Below, piece after piece: positions 23,508 through 43,834 of a stretch of DNA of 64,000 nt. Numbering within the stretch: the stretch's first letter is position 1; each line of letters starts with the position of its first letter. Under the pieces are notes generated by a model that was not told the origin of the DNA, ran no database searches, and saw nothing but the letters and a program-made list of their open reading frames with translations. The DNA is from Saururus chinensis. Lineage: Eukaryota > Streptophyta > Magnoliopsida > Piperales > Saururaceae. The stretch spans positions 34,767,178-34,831,177 of the forward strand of contig CP141143.1 of the NCBI GenBank assembly GCA_035235625.1, read 5' to 3'. The translations under genes and the position numbers were made by a program.

Positions 23508-25650
23508 CAATAATTTAAAAGCTAGAATAATGACAACGGGTTGGCCTCAATAAGATTTGTGCAGTCCATTTTTCCTTGATAAATTGAAAAAATGTAACAA
23601 GAATTCTAAACCCTCACCATCAATCGAACCATCAATGTGAGCAACCAAAATTTGTCATTTTAGAAAAACTTGATCTTCTCAACAATTCAAAATCAGATAT
23701 TTCAAATTGCTCATTGCCAAGAGGAGTTTGTTGTCCGTTGCTAGGACTAAGAGGATGCAAACTTTGAAGAAATCCATTGAACAAAAGACAAACCAAATTG
23801 GAGTAGTCATATTCACGTGACACAAATGACCACCACAACCAAAACTATCTGCAATCAATGAGCCAAAAGCAGGAATATATTTAAACATATACATATATAA
23901 AAGTAAATTTTATATTTTGAAATATGCAAGGGCATGCAAAAATCTGTTTGTAAGCTAGCTCTTTATACAACACTTCCAGATCTTAAGTCTTCTTCTATAA
24001 GCATTCCAACGCTCAACATAAGCAAGCATTCGTGCACAATCCATTTTTTAGGTGACCCCTAAAGCTTTTTAAAAAAAAACAAAATCTAAAGCTAAGTAGC
24101 TAAGTAAATGTAGCAGAGACTGTTTAAATAGTTGCAAAAACTATCAACAAACCAATAAAACAATGCAAAGATATATTGAATTATTACTACGCAGTCCAAG
24201 ACAATTTTAAAAAAAAATTTAACTAAAGAACTGACCTAAGAACGCTTTTAAAGTAAATGTTCATACTCAGGATGAACGTTTTTTCTAGACCTCGAGACAT
24301 TGGCTACCAAATATATTGATCCTTATCTTTAGAATATGTTGCATCTGGAATTTCATGGTAAATGGAGAGTAAATCATCCATGTACTTTATCCATTAAATA
24401 TCTATATTTAGAAATTTTGAAGAACATGGAAATACATGTCCGAACGCTACTTCTTTTTACACCACTTGCATGGCTTAGGCCTTCTTCTGTAAGTATTTCA
24501 ATGCCCAACAGAAGCAACCACCCGGGGGTTATCGATCCGTCGGTTCTTCCCGAAACTACAGAAAAAAGAAAAAGAAAAATTAGTGCATAAGTTGGCGCGC
24601 AGTTAAATAATTACACAAGAAAAAGATCATTGTACACACTAATTAGATTCTAAAGCCATAGAATAATCAAACAAGGCATGAAAACTCGAAATAAAGTTTC
24701 CAATTTCTATGAACCCATCAAACATGAATTTAAAATAAGAAATTAAATATGGAATCCCAACCAAATTTCAAGAATCATGCCATGCTAAAACGCTCAAAGA
24801 AAACAAGTTTGAATAAATAAAATATATTGCATACCACACATAACGACCATATCGTGCAATCATATTCATTACAAACAATCAATTAATAAGAGATTTTTTA
24901 TATTGCACACAACCTTTGTCTACAAATATATAATTTGATACAAAAGGGACAAAACAATTTAAAGCAAAAATCTCATATATGAAAACATCAAATAAATATA
25001 ACAGGAAGGGACTAAAATAAGACAAATCTTTCCTTTGCACTACCATCAAAAATTATGATAAACACCAATAAAATAACACAAAAATATATCTAATCAAAGA
25101 AAGTAAGGACATCTAAGTTAGATCTTGAGATCTAATTCACCTAAATCTCAAGCTGCCAAAACCAAAAGAATTTCCATATAACAAAGGTAACTGAACCCAG
25201 AAATCATAGCCTTGATCCGACAAAAAATAAAGGAAACATAAAAAAGGATCGCCTGTCAAATTTTGAAACTAAACTCTCCATCTACCCAACAGCAAACACA
25301 TATGTACGTAAATGACACAAATCAAATTTATTTGGCCTGGGTCAAACTACAGCGGATCCCAATTAAATCCACGAAGCAGGATGGCGTGAAGGAATCCGAA
25401 AGGACATGACAGGGGGAACCGAAAAGGTAGGACAGTGTAATGCAATAATTTTGAAAGAAGATAAAAAGGCAGGAAACTATTCGTAAACAATCCAAAACCG
25501 CCATGCACCTACCAATAACAAAGGATTTAAATAAATTTGACAGTGTAACTAACTTAACGAGGCGTGAAAACATCCATCTACCAAATAAAAAACAGCCCAA
25601 ATTAGTGTCACAATAATCACGGGCAATCAAATACGATTGCATAACTGTTG
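23508..25650. other. Helitron interior, AT-rich, no gene seen
   Basis: 2.1 kb with no convincing coding frame. Several short minus-strand frames at 23632-23894 have no family features. Confidence 0.35.
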
Positions 25651-26369
25651 CGTCTATTAACATGCCATATACTAATTGAACGAACCTACCAAATAAATCA
25701 GTTCACAAAAAGATCACAATAATTAATTACAACCCGTAACAACGCCAATACCAAAATTATCCCTAGAAGCGAATCCAATTTACAAACATCATCGTACAAA
25801 ACCAAAACATAAGTATGGAGGACATTTTTGTCCAGCATGATAAATATATTTATACTCAACGTGATAAATCATATCATTAATTACTAATGCCCTGTACCTT
25901 AAATATAACCAGAAACTAACCAAAATTACACCCAAAAGCATAGAAAAAGAGGGGATATGAATAGAGGTCATTTTCGTCCATTTATGACAAAGTCTCTCCG
26001 AAGCCATTAATTTTAACCCCAAATTCCTGGGATACCCCTATAGAATACCTATAATTGCATGGCAAATAACTATACAAACACATAAATACTCACTCGTTCG
26101 TGGACTAAACTGTCATACGCTAGTTTTCAAATGTCAATTGCCCATGGCTCTTGTTATGGATAGCTAAGGGTATTTTCATCCACAAGTGGCAAAATGTCAC
26201 GAACACCATCAATTTTGGGCCTAAATTCCCACTATACCCCTATAAAACAAATATAATTACATAAAATTTAAATTACAAGAACACATAAATACCCATTCCT
26301 TTGTGGCTTAAACTGTAAATCGCCTCTTCCAAAAGTCAAACTCACCGTGGCTCTTTTAGGGTGGTGGAG
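25650..26369 (-). repeat. Inner copy of the duplicated Helitron 5' region
   Basis: About 0.72 kb that aligns along its whole length with 27960-28679, offset 2310 bp, same orientation. Shared blocks: 'ttaacatgcca', 'cctaccaaataaatca', 'cataagtatg.aggacatttttgtcca', 'ggatacccctata' and the end 'ccgtggctcttttagggtgg'. On the minus strand it ends TCCTCCTCCACCACCC, almost the element's true 5' end, but the next plus-strand base is a, not the t expected of an insertion junction. Confidence 0.85.
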
Positions 26370-27820
26370 GAGGAAAAATTTTAAATGAAACTCGAAGCCA
26401 ATACGGCACTGACCATCATACATAATACATATGACCATAACATGCATCTAATGGTTAGAGTTTCATTCATGCATGTATGCATGTCTGATTAATCAACTAT
26501 ATCCATCTTAAATTTTTAGGGACAACACCTATACAACAAATGCTAAAAAAATGGCATTAAAAAATTTAAAAATAATATCAAACATATATTTGTAACATCA
26601 AAAAACACAATCATAATACCAATATTTGGCATGAAGTAACTACAAAATACACAGTCTATCCCACGCATCCAATTTTCAAAGTCTTAAGTAGAATAATCCT
26701 TATATGGCAACCATATAAAAGAACTGCATTAAAAAAATACTCTTAGCATATAAAAAAAATCTAACAGATATAATAATACCCCTATCTTATTATAAATAAA
26801 TTATGCAAGACATAATGAAATATACATCAATTTTTCTGAACCAAGCATCATCTCGTAAAGTGGATCTAAAAACCATAGACAAAAATGTAGCAAAACACAC
26901 CGCCATTTGCAAAACATCATAGAAAACCAAATGGCCACATGAACTAAAATAATTCTTACCAAAGCAATGAATAACCTAGAAAATCTATATCAGAAACCTT
27001 TAACCAATAAACTAAAAGCTCAATATCCTACATGTATAATACAACAAAAATAACATAATTCCAAATTTGAAAACTAACTACATACCAAATTCGTTGTCAT
27101 GAACTACACAAAATTGAGCAAATAGAAACGAGTTTCAAAATCTCCCAACTACGAAATGGTAACGGCCGAATATAGTTTGGTTCCTCTCATTATATAACGA
27201 CAAAGACTATAATTTCTTTGGTCCAAATTTCCACTTACCTACAAAATAAAAATCCACAAAATGCAACAATTAGTAACTATAATATTGCAGATCACATAAA
27301 ATAGTAACCCCAATATCGCTCATGAGCACAAGAAAATAATATTTGAATGGAAACTACAATTCGGGCACAACAATGACACGACTCCTTATAAAAAATATAT
27401 ATAGCTACACTTCAAATTTAAAGCTTACACTTATATATCAATAGCTCTAAATAACCACTCATAAAAAACACTAAATATCATAAGATACAACCCAAATCCT
27501 AGAATTACCATTAACAAAATAAACTTAACAGGAAGTCACAAGGAACGCTATCATTGCTCGCAAAAATTACAACCACCAAACCCCAAAAGAGCAACTAAAC
27601 ACATAGGTCATAGACGGTGGGCAGCGGTGAGAGAGGATTTGTGCTAGAAATGGGTCACACCAAAAATCACTTAAATCTATGTAAAATTCTATTTATATTG
27701 AAAGAAGTTGAAAAGGAAGGTTAAAACGTGTACCAATTAAATTGAATGAAGTTGAAAAGGCATGAACAATTTAACACATAAAAAAAATAAACTTAAAAGG
27801 CATGAAACGTTTCATTAAAG

Positions 27821-27943
27821 GCAAGAAATGCCCCCCTCTTAAATGTAATCCAACTCAAAAGGTAAGAAACGCCCCCCTCTTAAATGTAATCATACTCAAA
27901 AGGCAAGAAACACCCCCCTCTTAAATGTAATCCATCATACAAC
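27821..27943 (+). repeat. 41-bp tandem repeat, three units
   Basis: 'cccccctcttaaatgtaat' occurs at 27831, 27872 and 27913, period 41 bp, with 'ggcaagaaac' between units. Upstream sequence at 27760-27820 carries further degenerate 'aaaaggcatgaaac' units. Confidence 0.9.
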
Positions 27944-27959
27944 CTCAGCCAAAAATGGC

Positions 27960-28679
27960 ATCCATTAACATGCCATAAAGTAATTAAATCAACCTACCAA
28001 ATAAATCACTACCCATAAATATCACATTAATTATTGACAACCGATAACAATACAAATACCAAAACTATCCCCAAAAACAAATTTAAATTATGAACATCAT
28101 AGTACAAAACCGAAACATAAGTATGAAGGACATTTTTGTCCAACGTGATAAATTTATTCATCCTCATAAGTATAATTAATTACTAAGATCCCATACGTTA
28201 AATATCCCCGGAAATTATCCAAAATTACATCAAAACGAGTAGGAAAAGGAGGGATATGAATAGAGGGCATTTTTGTCCACATGTGGCAAAGTGTCTCGGA
28301 TGCCATTAATTCTGACCCCAAATTCCCGGGATACCCCTATAAAACACATATAATTCATAGAAAATTAACTACATAACCACGTAAATACCCACTCCTGCAT
28401 GGCATAAAAGGTCATTCACCAGTTGGAAAAAGTCAAACTGGCCGCGGCTCTTTTTATGAAGAGATAAGGGCATTTTCATCCAAAAGTGGCAAAGTGTCTC
28501 GGACACCATTAATTTTGGGCTTAAATACCCATTATACCCCAGCAAAATATGAATTATTACATAAACCTTCAATTAAGAAAACACGTAAAAACCCATTTCC
28601 CTTGTGGACGAAATTGTAAATTGTACATTGAAAAGTCAACATAAAGTCAAACTCTCCGTGGCTCTTTTAGGGTGGAGGA
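27960..28679 (-). other. Helitron 5' terminal region (outer copy)
   Basis: Outer copy of the 0.72-kb repeat. Its right edge at 28679 is the Helitron 5' end: minus strand starts TC, and the plus-strand neighbour 28680 is the host t. Helitrons start with TC, and the terminal 5' region is usually the most conserved part within a family. Confidence 0.8.
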
Positions 28680-29940
28680 TTTAGACCTTCTTTTCTAATG
28701 ATTGTCCTTAGCGAACAGAGAAGGTACCTTCCCAATACGGGAACCTACCCAAAGCTCTAATTTTCCTTTTATAGGAATTTGGACCTTCTCCTCAAGGGAT
28801 TGTCCTTTGTGAGTGGGTTGATTATTTTTCTCAATTACGAGACATTCACCATTATTTTGTTGTATGCATATGGAATATAATATTCATTTACACAAGTTGT
28901 GTAGGAAGAATAAGGCTTATTTTACACATGTGATTATAGTATGATTTGCATGTATATGCAGGATGATGTAGTTGATGCACTTAATGTTGCAGGGTGAATA
29001 TTTTTATTCAGAAATGAATATCATAATATGTTTATGTTGAGAAATGATTCATGTAGGATGTTATTATGATAATGAGTTTTACATATTTACATATGAGGTG
29101 TATATGTGTTATGAGTTATAGATGAACTCATGATCCACAGGTGGTATGATATGTGCTTATAGAATATGGGTTATAGCATGATATGTAGGTGAAATGACTA
29201 TGAGTTGATGGAATATATTATATATAGCATAATATGCAGGTGGCATGACTATGTGTTGATAAGATATATTATAGATAACATGATATGCACATAGGAGGAG
29301 TAGATGCTTATAAAATGTAAATTATGACATGATGCACAGGTGGCACATAATGATTATTCTATGATGAATAGGCATAGTTATTGATTATGCCATAAATGCT
29401 ATATTGATTATGTCTATGCTGTCATTATTAATTTACTTTCTATATTAAAACCCTTACTGAGATTTGACTCACCCCTCTTTGTTTTGTGTTTTGTATTGAG
29501 GCTGCATGTCATTTCATATTAGGCTTTATATTGAGTATGTGGATGGCGTCGATCTTTAAGAGTAGATTCATAGAGATGTTGAGTTCTATGTTAGCTTGTT
29601 TATGTCATATTGAAATATATATATGCACTTGACTCTACTTCACACTCTTATTAGCCATTGTTGGCTTAGATTCTTGTTAGTCATTATTGGCTTAGACTTA
29701 TTTTAGCTATGTATGGGCTTGTCTATTACTAGTATGTGGGTAAGAGTGGATTAATGCTTCAAGTAGTAGTCTTTTCTTTGCTCATTTTGCATTTGTACAA
29801 AATATACGTACACAACTTTATAGGTTGACTACTTAAGGATGGGTTAAGTCTTCTGTAATTCAACTCTACCGTTTCGTACCGTGTGCTCCTTTCTCCTTAG
29901 ACCGGATTCGGTTCAAGTTAACATGTGTCGAGGCATGACA
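28680..29940 (+). mobile_element. LTR copy, plus strand, right part up to the LTR 3' end
   Basis: Continues 6719-8142 after the Helitron. The rest of the insertion-site tandem repeat (to about 28830) is followed by the inverted counterparts of 2200-2780 and 1400-2100 of the other LTR. It ends ...gtcgaggcatgaca at 29940, matching the LTR 3' ends gggtcatgaca (46910) and, reversed, tgtcacaacccgg (261). Confidence 0.65.
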
Positions 29941-32900
29941 AGTGCACTAAAGTCTATGAGCATTTACTTCATGGTATAGATAGGGTGAAGCAGGCATCAT
30001 AAATATTAAGTTTGTATCATGATGACATAGTATCCAGTGAAGTAGAGCTCATGAATGAGGTCATCGTGTTTATAAAACCTTAAAATGAGATTGTTTTATG
30101 AAAATTTAGTCTTGATGAGACAATGTATGTTTGATTGTTGTTTATCTTGATCCTTGAAATGATTTTATCAACAAGATATTCTTAGTGTGATGTTTTATTT
30201 AGGTTGTTCTCTCTCAAAATTTGTATTATCATTTATATAGCTCTCTAAGTTGGTATAGGTATTTGAATTGAAAAAAAAATTCAATTATCAATGGCTTAAT
30301 TAGAAGAACTAGTCCTTAAAGTGATCGATTGTTTCAAATAGCGATCGATCATTCATTGTTTATTTTGCGTATGACACTTTAAGTGATTGATCGATTAATC
30401 AAGGTGATTGATTGATAACTCTTAACTTCATTGTATACTAGATGTAATTAGGTATCAATCGATCGTTATAATCAATTGTATGTCCAACAATTGATCGTTT
30501 TATTTTTATATTTTTACTTTTTTACCCTAAAACCTCATAAATTACTTCCTCGACTTCTCCAGGTGATTTTGATATGCAAATGTCATTAGAATAAGATTCA
30601 TAAACCATCAATATTTTTTAGTCTTTTATCTTCAAATATAATAACATATTTGCTCATATTTTTTAAGTCTTTCAATTCTAAATCTGACTCGACCACAACA
30701 AGCTCTTGTCAAATTTTAAAACTCATTGCATACCTAGGGTTTCTAAACATAATTTTGATAAAGAAATTAACTAATAAACTTAACATATAACTCATATATT
30801 CTTATATAACAAGCCACTATCTCTGACTTAGGTGAGTGGTGATGTGAAAATATAAAATTATCTAAGTTGAGACCTAATCAAACAAATATAATAAAACACA
30901 CAAGTTTAATGTGCTCCACCGAAAGAAAGTTCCAATATAACTTTAAATAAAGTTAAAATAAACTTACCCACAAGCAAAGCCTTTGAATTGTTCCCAATGT
31001 CCTCTCCTCAAGCCTTCAAGAGGATTACAAGCAATTCATAATTGCTACAAAGAACAAGAGAAAGAAAAAATATTTATGTTTTTCTCTCTCCTCTCACAAA
31101 AGCCAAAAGAGCCGACTCTCTTCATTAGTCTCGTACCACACAACTCTCTCCACTAGTCTTGTACCACACACCATGTATTGTATTTACAAAAGTGTAAGTT
31201 AATTGAAAAGTAAACTCCTAGTTTGAACATTTTTAACTTCTTTCTGAATTCAACTCATACTCAAAACACAACAAATCGCATTGATGTCATGAATTGAAAA
31301 ATATTCTGACGCAAGGCATATGTGAAATGTACTCAGATCTTCACTTTTATATGACCTATAGGGATATCACCCCTCCTTTGAGTCATACACAAAGTAGACA
31401 ATAGAAGTTTGAATATTTTTGGATAATCAATCACATTTGATTGGCTTGTAAAAGGTTTATGGATAGTCAACTACTTTAGTTTGCCTTCATTCGTACATTG
31501 GCTAATTGATAAGGTATCTAAAAACTCATGAATTTCATTTGATTTGCAGCTCAATTTTTAGTAGAAAATAGTTAAATGGTTTTTAGTAGTTATGTGTTTT
31601 TTGCAAATGATTGAGCATACACACCAAACATCACTTCTAAGTGTATTTAGCCACACAAAAATCATATTCATAAAATAGAAAATCCCCAAGGAACCCATTT
31701 AAGAACTAGTGTTTTATAACAAGTGATATTATAATGGTAAACATTCATAAAACTCTAAACCAATACTTATAATACTTCAATCAAATAGATAATAATATAC
31801 ATCACATCAAACACAAGTTTTATAGTAGAAACCCCATACCTCTCTTGGTAACTTAAAATATACACTATAATATAGTTTTTAAGTACAATAATCATCTTCC
31901 TAAGTATAATCACAATCCAAATATTTTACTTAATGATCTAAACTCCAACTTTACCCACCAAAGATGATAAATGAATCACTTTCTAGCGATTCAACCACAT
32001 ACTATGAATCAATAAAAAAAAATTAAGGTCTTAGAGTCTTGAGTTTATCACCAAGAGAGATACAAAAGTAGAAAATTCACTAGTTTGAAGGTTATTAAGG
32101 TTCCTTAGACAATGGACAAGACATCTTTAAGTTTAGGTTATCTCATAACACTTTTATTTATTGTGAAGAAGGGTTTAAAAAAGAATATGACCCAATTAAA
32201 AATCAATTCAAACTAAATTGAGTAATTTCCCTCAAGGGTGATTAATTGGGCAATCGATTAGACATAATAAATTGATCCCAAGAACAAGAGATCAATTGTG
32301 TTCTAACTTACAAGAATTTTCCTATAACCAACCTGGCCCATGGATCAACTGATCAACCTAAAAAATATCTTATATTCAAACTCAATTCTTTCTTTCTAAT
32401 TTCATGGAAAACGTTAACAAAATATTAAAAAAATAAAATAAAAAAATACTATCCAAGTATATATATGCCTATAATTTTGGGCACTTAGCATAAACCTTCA
32501 CAAAAGGCTTGACTTAGGTTTAATCTCTCTTAACCATCAATCTTTAAGCTCCATTACTTACCTTAATAACTTAAACAACCTTAAAAATTCTAAGTTATAA
32601 AGTAAATTCACTAAATAAAACTAACAAGTATTTTTATGATAAAATAAGCCAATACAATATATGTTATTCCCATATATATTAAACCCTTTAATTACCAAAA
32701 AAACGCATATTGTGCATTTAAGCATTAACTTTGATTAATTGAAGTTTTTCTAAATACTTTATCATCTCTCTCCTTCTCTTCACTTCCCATATTCTCGAAA
32801 ATCTTCCCTATATTCTCCCCATTTCTTTCTTCAATTCCCTTAAATTTTTTAATTCGTCTCAAATCCTTTTCTTTTTGGTCAATTATTCTCCTATTTGGTC

Positions 32901-33253
32901 TAAATGCTACTAAATTCATGCACTTCCCCATGCTATTCGTGGCACCTACAGGTTCAAACCACATTGCATACACATATTAGTGATTGCAAGAATATTTTAA
33001 AAGACACGAGTAGAAAGACAAAAAAATATGTTACATAGTTAAAAGAAAAATACAAAACGATGATAAGATTAAACTAAATGTACAGATGAGGTAAATACTG
33101 GTAAGAGAACTATTCATCCATAGCATACTACGGTGCACCCTTTCAAAATAGTTACCTGTCAACGACAACAATAACACAACAAAGTTTGACAAATAGAAGT
33201 GTCTACTTCACATCATATGTTTTCTATGACCCATCATTTAGTTATCACCCCTT
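29941..33253. other. Repeat-derived sequence without genes
   Basis: About 3.3 kb. 30230-30810 resembles 56860-57350 in the same orientation: repeated 'gatcgat' motifs, then 'cataattttgataaagaaat' and 'aataaacttaacatat'. Text such as 'cctttgaattgttcccaatg' (about 30978) and 'caagcaattcataattgc' (31029) resembles copia LTR leaders. The part next to 33254 should include the HEMB 3'UTR, whose end I cannot place. Confidence 0.45.
30230..30810 (-). repeat. Copia-like LTR segment shared with 56860-57350
   Basis: Same block order as 56860-57350: 'gatcgattg' repeats, 'ccctaaaacct', 'ttctccaggtgattttgata' versus a diverged equivalent, 'catcaat', 'gactc.accacaac', 'cataattttgataaagaaattaa'. Strand is inferred from the copia gag pseudogene on the minus strand left of the second copy. 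Confidence 0.5.
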
Positions 33254-40557
<7,304 letters not shown>

Positions 40558-40573
40558 GAGCTTAATTCAATCC

Positions 40574-40963
40574 CTGGAATTAAAAACTTCATTTATTAAA
40601 CAAGAAAACGAATTATTATTGGTGTTTCTATCAATTGAGAAGTTACAATGCATAACTTGATTGCTAGACTAGGGATTCCCGAAATTCACACATTTCTGAC
40701 ATGACTTCCATATATGATATGAACTAAATCTATATACCTATTCTCGGTAAAGCTTAAAGACCAAGTCTAAGACCATGATTGAGAAGAATTCCAAAATATA
40801 GAAAATTCTTCAAGCCAATCTACAGTGCAGCCTACACAAGAATCACTGGTCCAACTAAGTGCAAACCCCAAATTCACAAATTGAAGTCAAGCAAGCCCCA
40901 AGAAACAAAACTGGGTCCAAAGAAAACTGAACTGACAATGAGAATCCTGAGCGGAAATCTCAC
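40574..40963 (-). other. Intron in the HEMB 5'UTR
   Basis: On the minus strand a donor ccag|gtgaga lies at 40964/40963 and an acceptor ttccag|ggatt at 40574/40573, 16 nt before the ATG. The pair gives a non-coding first exon from about 41240 to 40964. Inferred from splice signals only. Confidence 0.55.
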
Positions 40964-41243
40964 CTGGAAGTGGAGATGCAACGTACTGGCAGCTATGTGA
41001 GAACGACACCAAGAGAGGGTGATGAAGACCTTATCTGGCTGAAAGCTCAAACGTAGGAAACGCAGAGGGAGAAATCGTGATAGATTCAGCTGAATCCAAT
41101 GGATGGTTGACAAGTGGTGTTGGGAGGGGTAGGTCAAGCTTGGCGGGACATGCCTTTTGATTGAGTAGACGGAATTTGTTGTCGCGGGATCGGATACAAG
41201 CCCACTTAGCGCGTCTAAGTCGTGATCCCTTGAAATAAAGACT

Positions 41244-41276
41244 AATGGGCCTGCTAAATTGGTCCCTTTTATATAT
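41244..41276 (-). promoter_or_regulatory. HEMB: Putative HEMB core promoter
   Basis: Minus strand reads a TATATAAA-type box (41275-41268) followed by aagggacc, about 30 nt upstream of a plausible start near 41240. A GGCCCATT-type element at about 41252-41244 resembles the site II motifs often seen in promoters of plant organelle-targeted genes. Prediction from sequence only. Confidence 0.4.
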
Positions 41277-41279
41277 TAG

Positions 41280-41935
41280 ACAGCCCTTTGTATAAGCCCG
41301 GCTTTACGGGGGCATCGTAGGCCTATCAGATTTTGACACAACGGCAAACATAACTCAGCAGGCAAGTTTGAATACTGTCGGACCCCGAGCAATTTGAGAT
41401 GCCTGGGCTTTCATATATCTAAATAGTTCAAAGGTTACATATCTAAAATAACTAATTTTTAAATTTTTATTTTTATTATACTTAATATATTTTTATTTTA
41501 TAATTTCCTATCTATTATACTCATTGAAACATTTAAATAATCTTAAAATATTATAAACTTTATATGGTAAGACCATGACATGGTAGATCCATAATATAGT
41601 GAGCCTGGTAGACTTGCAACATGGACAACTCATAGGCCACAACACACGATACCCACAACAGGGTCTATGTTCTGGGCGGGCTCACAAAATCGTGAGATAA
41701 TGGGCCCTTGACATTGGAGGCATGCATACACTTTAGAAGGATAATATTGATTTTTCGTAATTCAATGGATATAATAGATGTGAAATTTTAGAATAGAGCA
41801 AGTTGGATATAATAGAAATATCTTGGGCATAATAAAAAAAGTTTAAAAATTAGGTATTTTAAATTCTTTCCCTAGTTTCAATACTATTGATTCCCGTTTG
41901 ATAAGGATGTTAATAATGAATTAGTACAACAAATC
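41280..41935. other. Intergenic sequence upstream of HEMB, no gene seen
   Basis: AT-rich sequence with a stretch 'gggctcacaaaatcgtgag' near 41680 and poly-T/A blocks at 41455-41530. No feature beyond the promoter area. Confidence 0.4.
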
Positions 41936-42632
41936 CCTCTAATCAAATTACATGTTTGGTTTTGATTGAGTGGAAAAAGTGGGAATCATATGATTCACTT
42001 TTTCTAAATCCAACCAAAACCAGTCATCTCACCAAAGGATAGTTTTATTGTACAAATTCTTCGTAAGAATATTATTTTCCTTTTGATAACTTTCACTCTA
42101 AAGTATATAAAGGCTGAAAAGCATAAAAATGTTTACCACTTCAAAATAGACGAATAATGATGTGCCCCTAAGGGATGGGGCATAGGGTACCTTGGTGTGA
42201 GAGACAGAGAAGAGGGAAGAGGGAGACATAGAGAAGAGAGGAGAATCAAATATATACTAAGAATGTGTCTACATGTAAAATATATCTATTTAATATACCT
42301 TTTTACACTCTATGTTAGCATAGTTTTAGGTTAATTTATAATTAATTATGGTTTATTAGAGTTGTGAAAGAAATTAGAAGTTGCAGTCATTTATTTATTA
42401 AATTGCCACAAATTGTTTGATTAGGCATGTATTTGAATCAATCCAAGTTTTTAGTATTGTTACATGTCTAAAATATGGCCTCTTATGTTTTGTAGGTTCA
42501 CAAGAGCCATAATTCATCTTGTGACGACCACCATTTCATATGATATAATAATCTTGTCCAACACGTGTAATTATCATGCACATGACTAAATGTGTCGACT
42601 GTCGGTGCAAAACAATCACAAATTTATCAGTT
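41936..42632 (+). repeat. 0.7-kb dispersed repeat, uninterrupted copy
   Basis: Starts ccctctaatcaaattacatg and ends caaatttatca. A second copy occupies 48122-48500 plus 51888-52241, split by the solo LTR. The copies match almost base for base, including 'tatctatttaatataccttt', 'gcagtcatttatttattaaa' and 'cacatgactaaa.gtgtcgact'. Parts resemble the start of the 1.42-kb LTR at 52428, so it is likely a fragment of a related LTR. Confidence 0.88.
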
Positions 42633-43110
42633 TTCATTAACATGATCATCATATAATATAACAAAGTCATTGCACAACCATAAATATTTAAAAACATAAA
42701 TACCAACTAACATAGTCAATAGAACATAAAATTATTATACATGCCAAGCATCACCATGAGTAGAGTTGATAGTTATACAAAGTTTATAATTCTCTGGGCA
42801 CATCGTGCCTTTACACATCAATCATATACATAATTACATAGTTTTCTATCGCAGCGAACATATGATTCATTTGGAAATCTTTTCTTCTTTCACTTCTGCC
42901 CTTCCTGCATCACCTACAGAATTTGGGGGTGGGTGAGTATATCTATACTTAATAGGTTGATTTAAAATCTAAAGAAGTGCTAAGCAGAAAATATTCGAAA
43001 AACTATTATAGTCTTTTTCGTCAATAAACCAATCAATTCAAAATTAAATCCACCCCATGCTCATGGGGCAATAGAGGCCACATAGAGAAGGAGTTTTCCT
43101 ATGATACTCT
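42633..43110. other. LTR-like fragment, family uncertain
   Basis: Contains 'tcacctacagaatttggggg' followed by 'tgggtgagtat', a phrase typical of the large gypsy-like LTRs. No ends or genes can be defined. Confidence 0.35.
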
Positions 43111-43497
43111 TGTAATATCCCTAATTTTCCTAGGTTTCTAAAATTAAATACGTGGAAAATAGGGTATTTGACCTATCAATATTCTTAGTAGAATAACTTC
43201 CTCCATAGATAGAATTTGTGACTCAAACTAATTCTATTAGAAAGTAGACAAGAATAGCTTCGAAATGCCACCAAGAACGTGTGAATCGGAGTTTGGATGA
43301 GGGAGCTACGATTGTTCAAAGTTTGTATTGTATAGGGCCTGTTTAGCCGATTTAGACGCGTATTTGGCCTGTTTAAGTTGTTTTGCGGGCCTGGTTGTTT
43401 ATAATTCCGAAATTAATTTTCAAGGTTCCAATTAGGTTGCCTAATTGGGGTGGATTACCCAAATTCTAGAGGGGTTAGGAATCCTAATCCTCATGCT

Positions 43498-43505
43498 TAT
43501 AAAAA
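43498..43505 (+). promoter_or_regulatory. TATA box of the 43111 LTR
   Basis: tataaaaa in the context atgcttataaaaaggctttt, about 390 bp from the LTR start, where the U3 promoter of this LTR type lies. Supports plus-strand polarity. Confidence 0.55.
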
Positions 43506-43831
43506 GGCTTTTGAGGGCACAATTAAGGGGGCTTGTTTTTGGTGGAGGAAAGGAGAGAGGGCGAAGAAGGCTGTCGAGGGAATTTTTTGGCGAGGCTTCA
43601 GCGGTGGCGGATCAACGTCGACTCAACCAGTGAGGTAGGATTCTTATTTATGATTCCCATTTGTGGGAGTGTGCTTAGGTGTTAGTTTAGTAACGTTACT
43701 CCATTAAAACTTCCTATATGTATGAACTATAAAGAGAATGGACTGCAATTAGTTTTTCTCATGCAAGGCGATAGGTGTGGGAATTTATCAGTTCGCCCAT
43801 GGATGATCTTGGTTAAGTCAAACTATTAAGT

Positions 43832-43834
<3 letters not shown>

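Larger units (their letters stand above)
8143..28679 (-). mobile_element. Helitron, 20,537 bp, coding strand minus
   Basis: Rolling-circle transposon. On the minus strand its 3' end is a 7-bp stem (CACGTGC, loop TTTT, GCACGTG), eight bases, then CTAG, followed by a T of the host. Its 5' end at 28679 reads TCCTCCACCC on the minus strand, preceded by an A of the host. On the plus strand the flanks are a(8142)|t(28680), the A|T target expected of Helitrons with no duplication. Joining the flanks restores a short tandem repeat of the host LTR, which has intact sister units as internal controls. Contents in transcription order: duplicated 5' region, non-coding sequence, an F-box-associated-like fragment (20130-19000), Rep/helicase (15656-11159) and an RPA1-like gene (11155-8880). 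Both transposon genes are decayed, so it is a former autonomous element. Confidence 0.85.

Noticed and set aside
17690..28679. CRISPR-like direct repeats
   Set aside because: Repeats are long, diverged and few; plant nuclear transposon sequence, no spacer-repeat regularity.
32725..32973. 82-codon minus-strand frame rich in charged residues
   Set aside because: Low complexity, no recognisable family; in repeat sequence.
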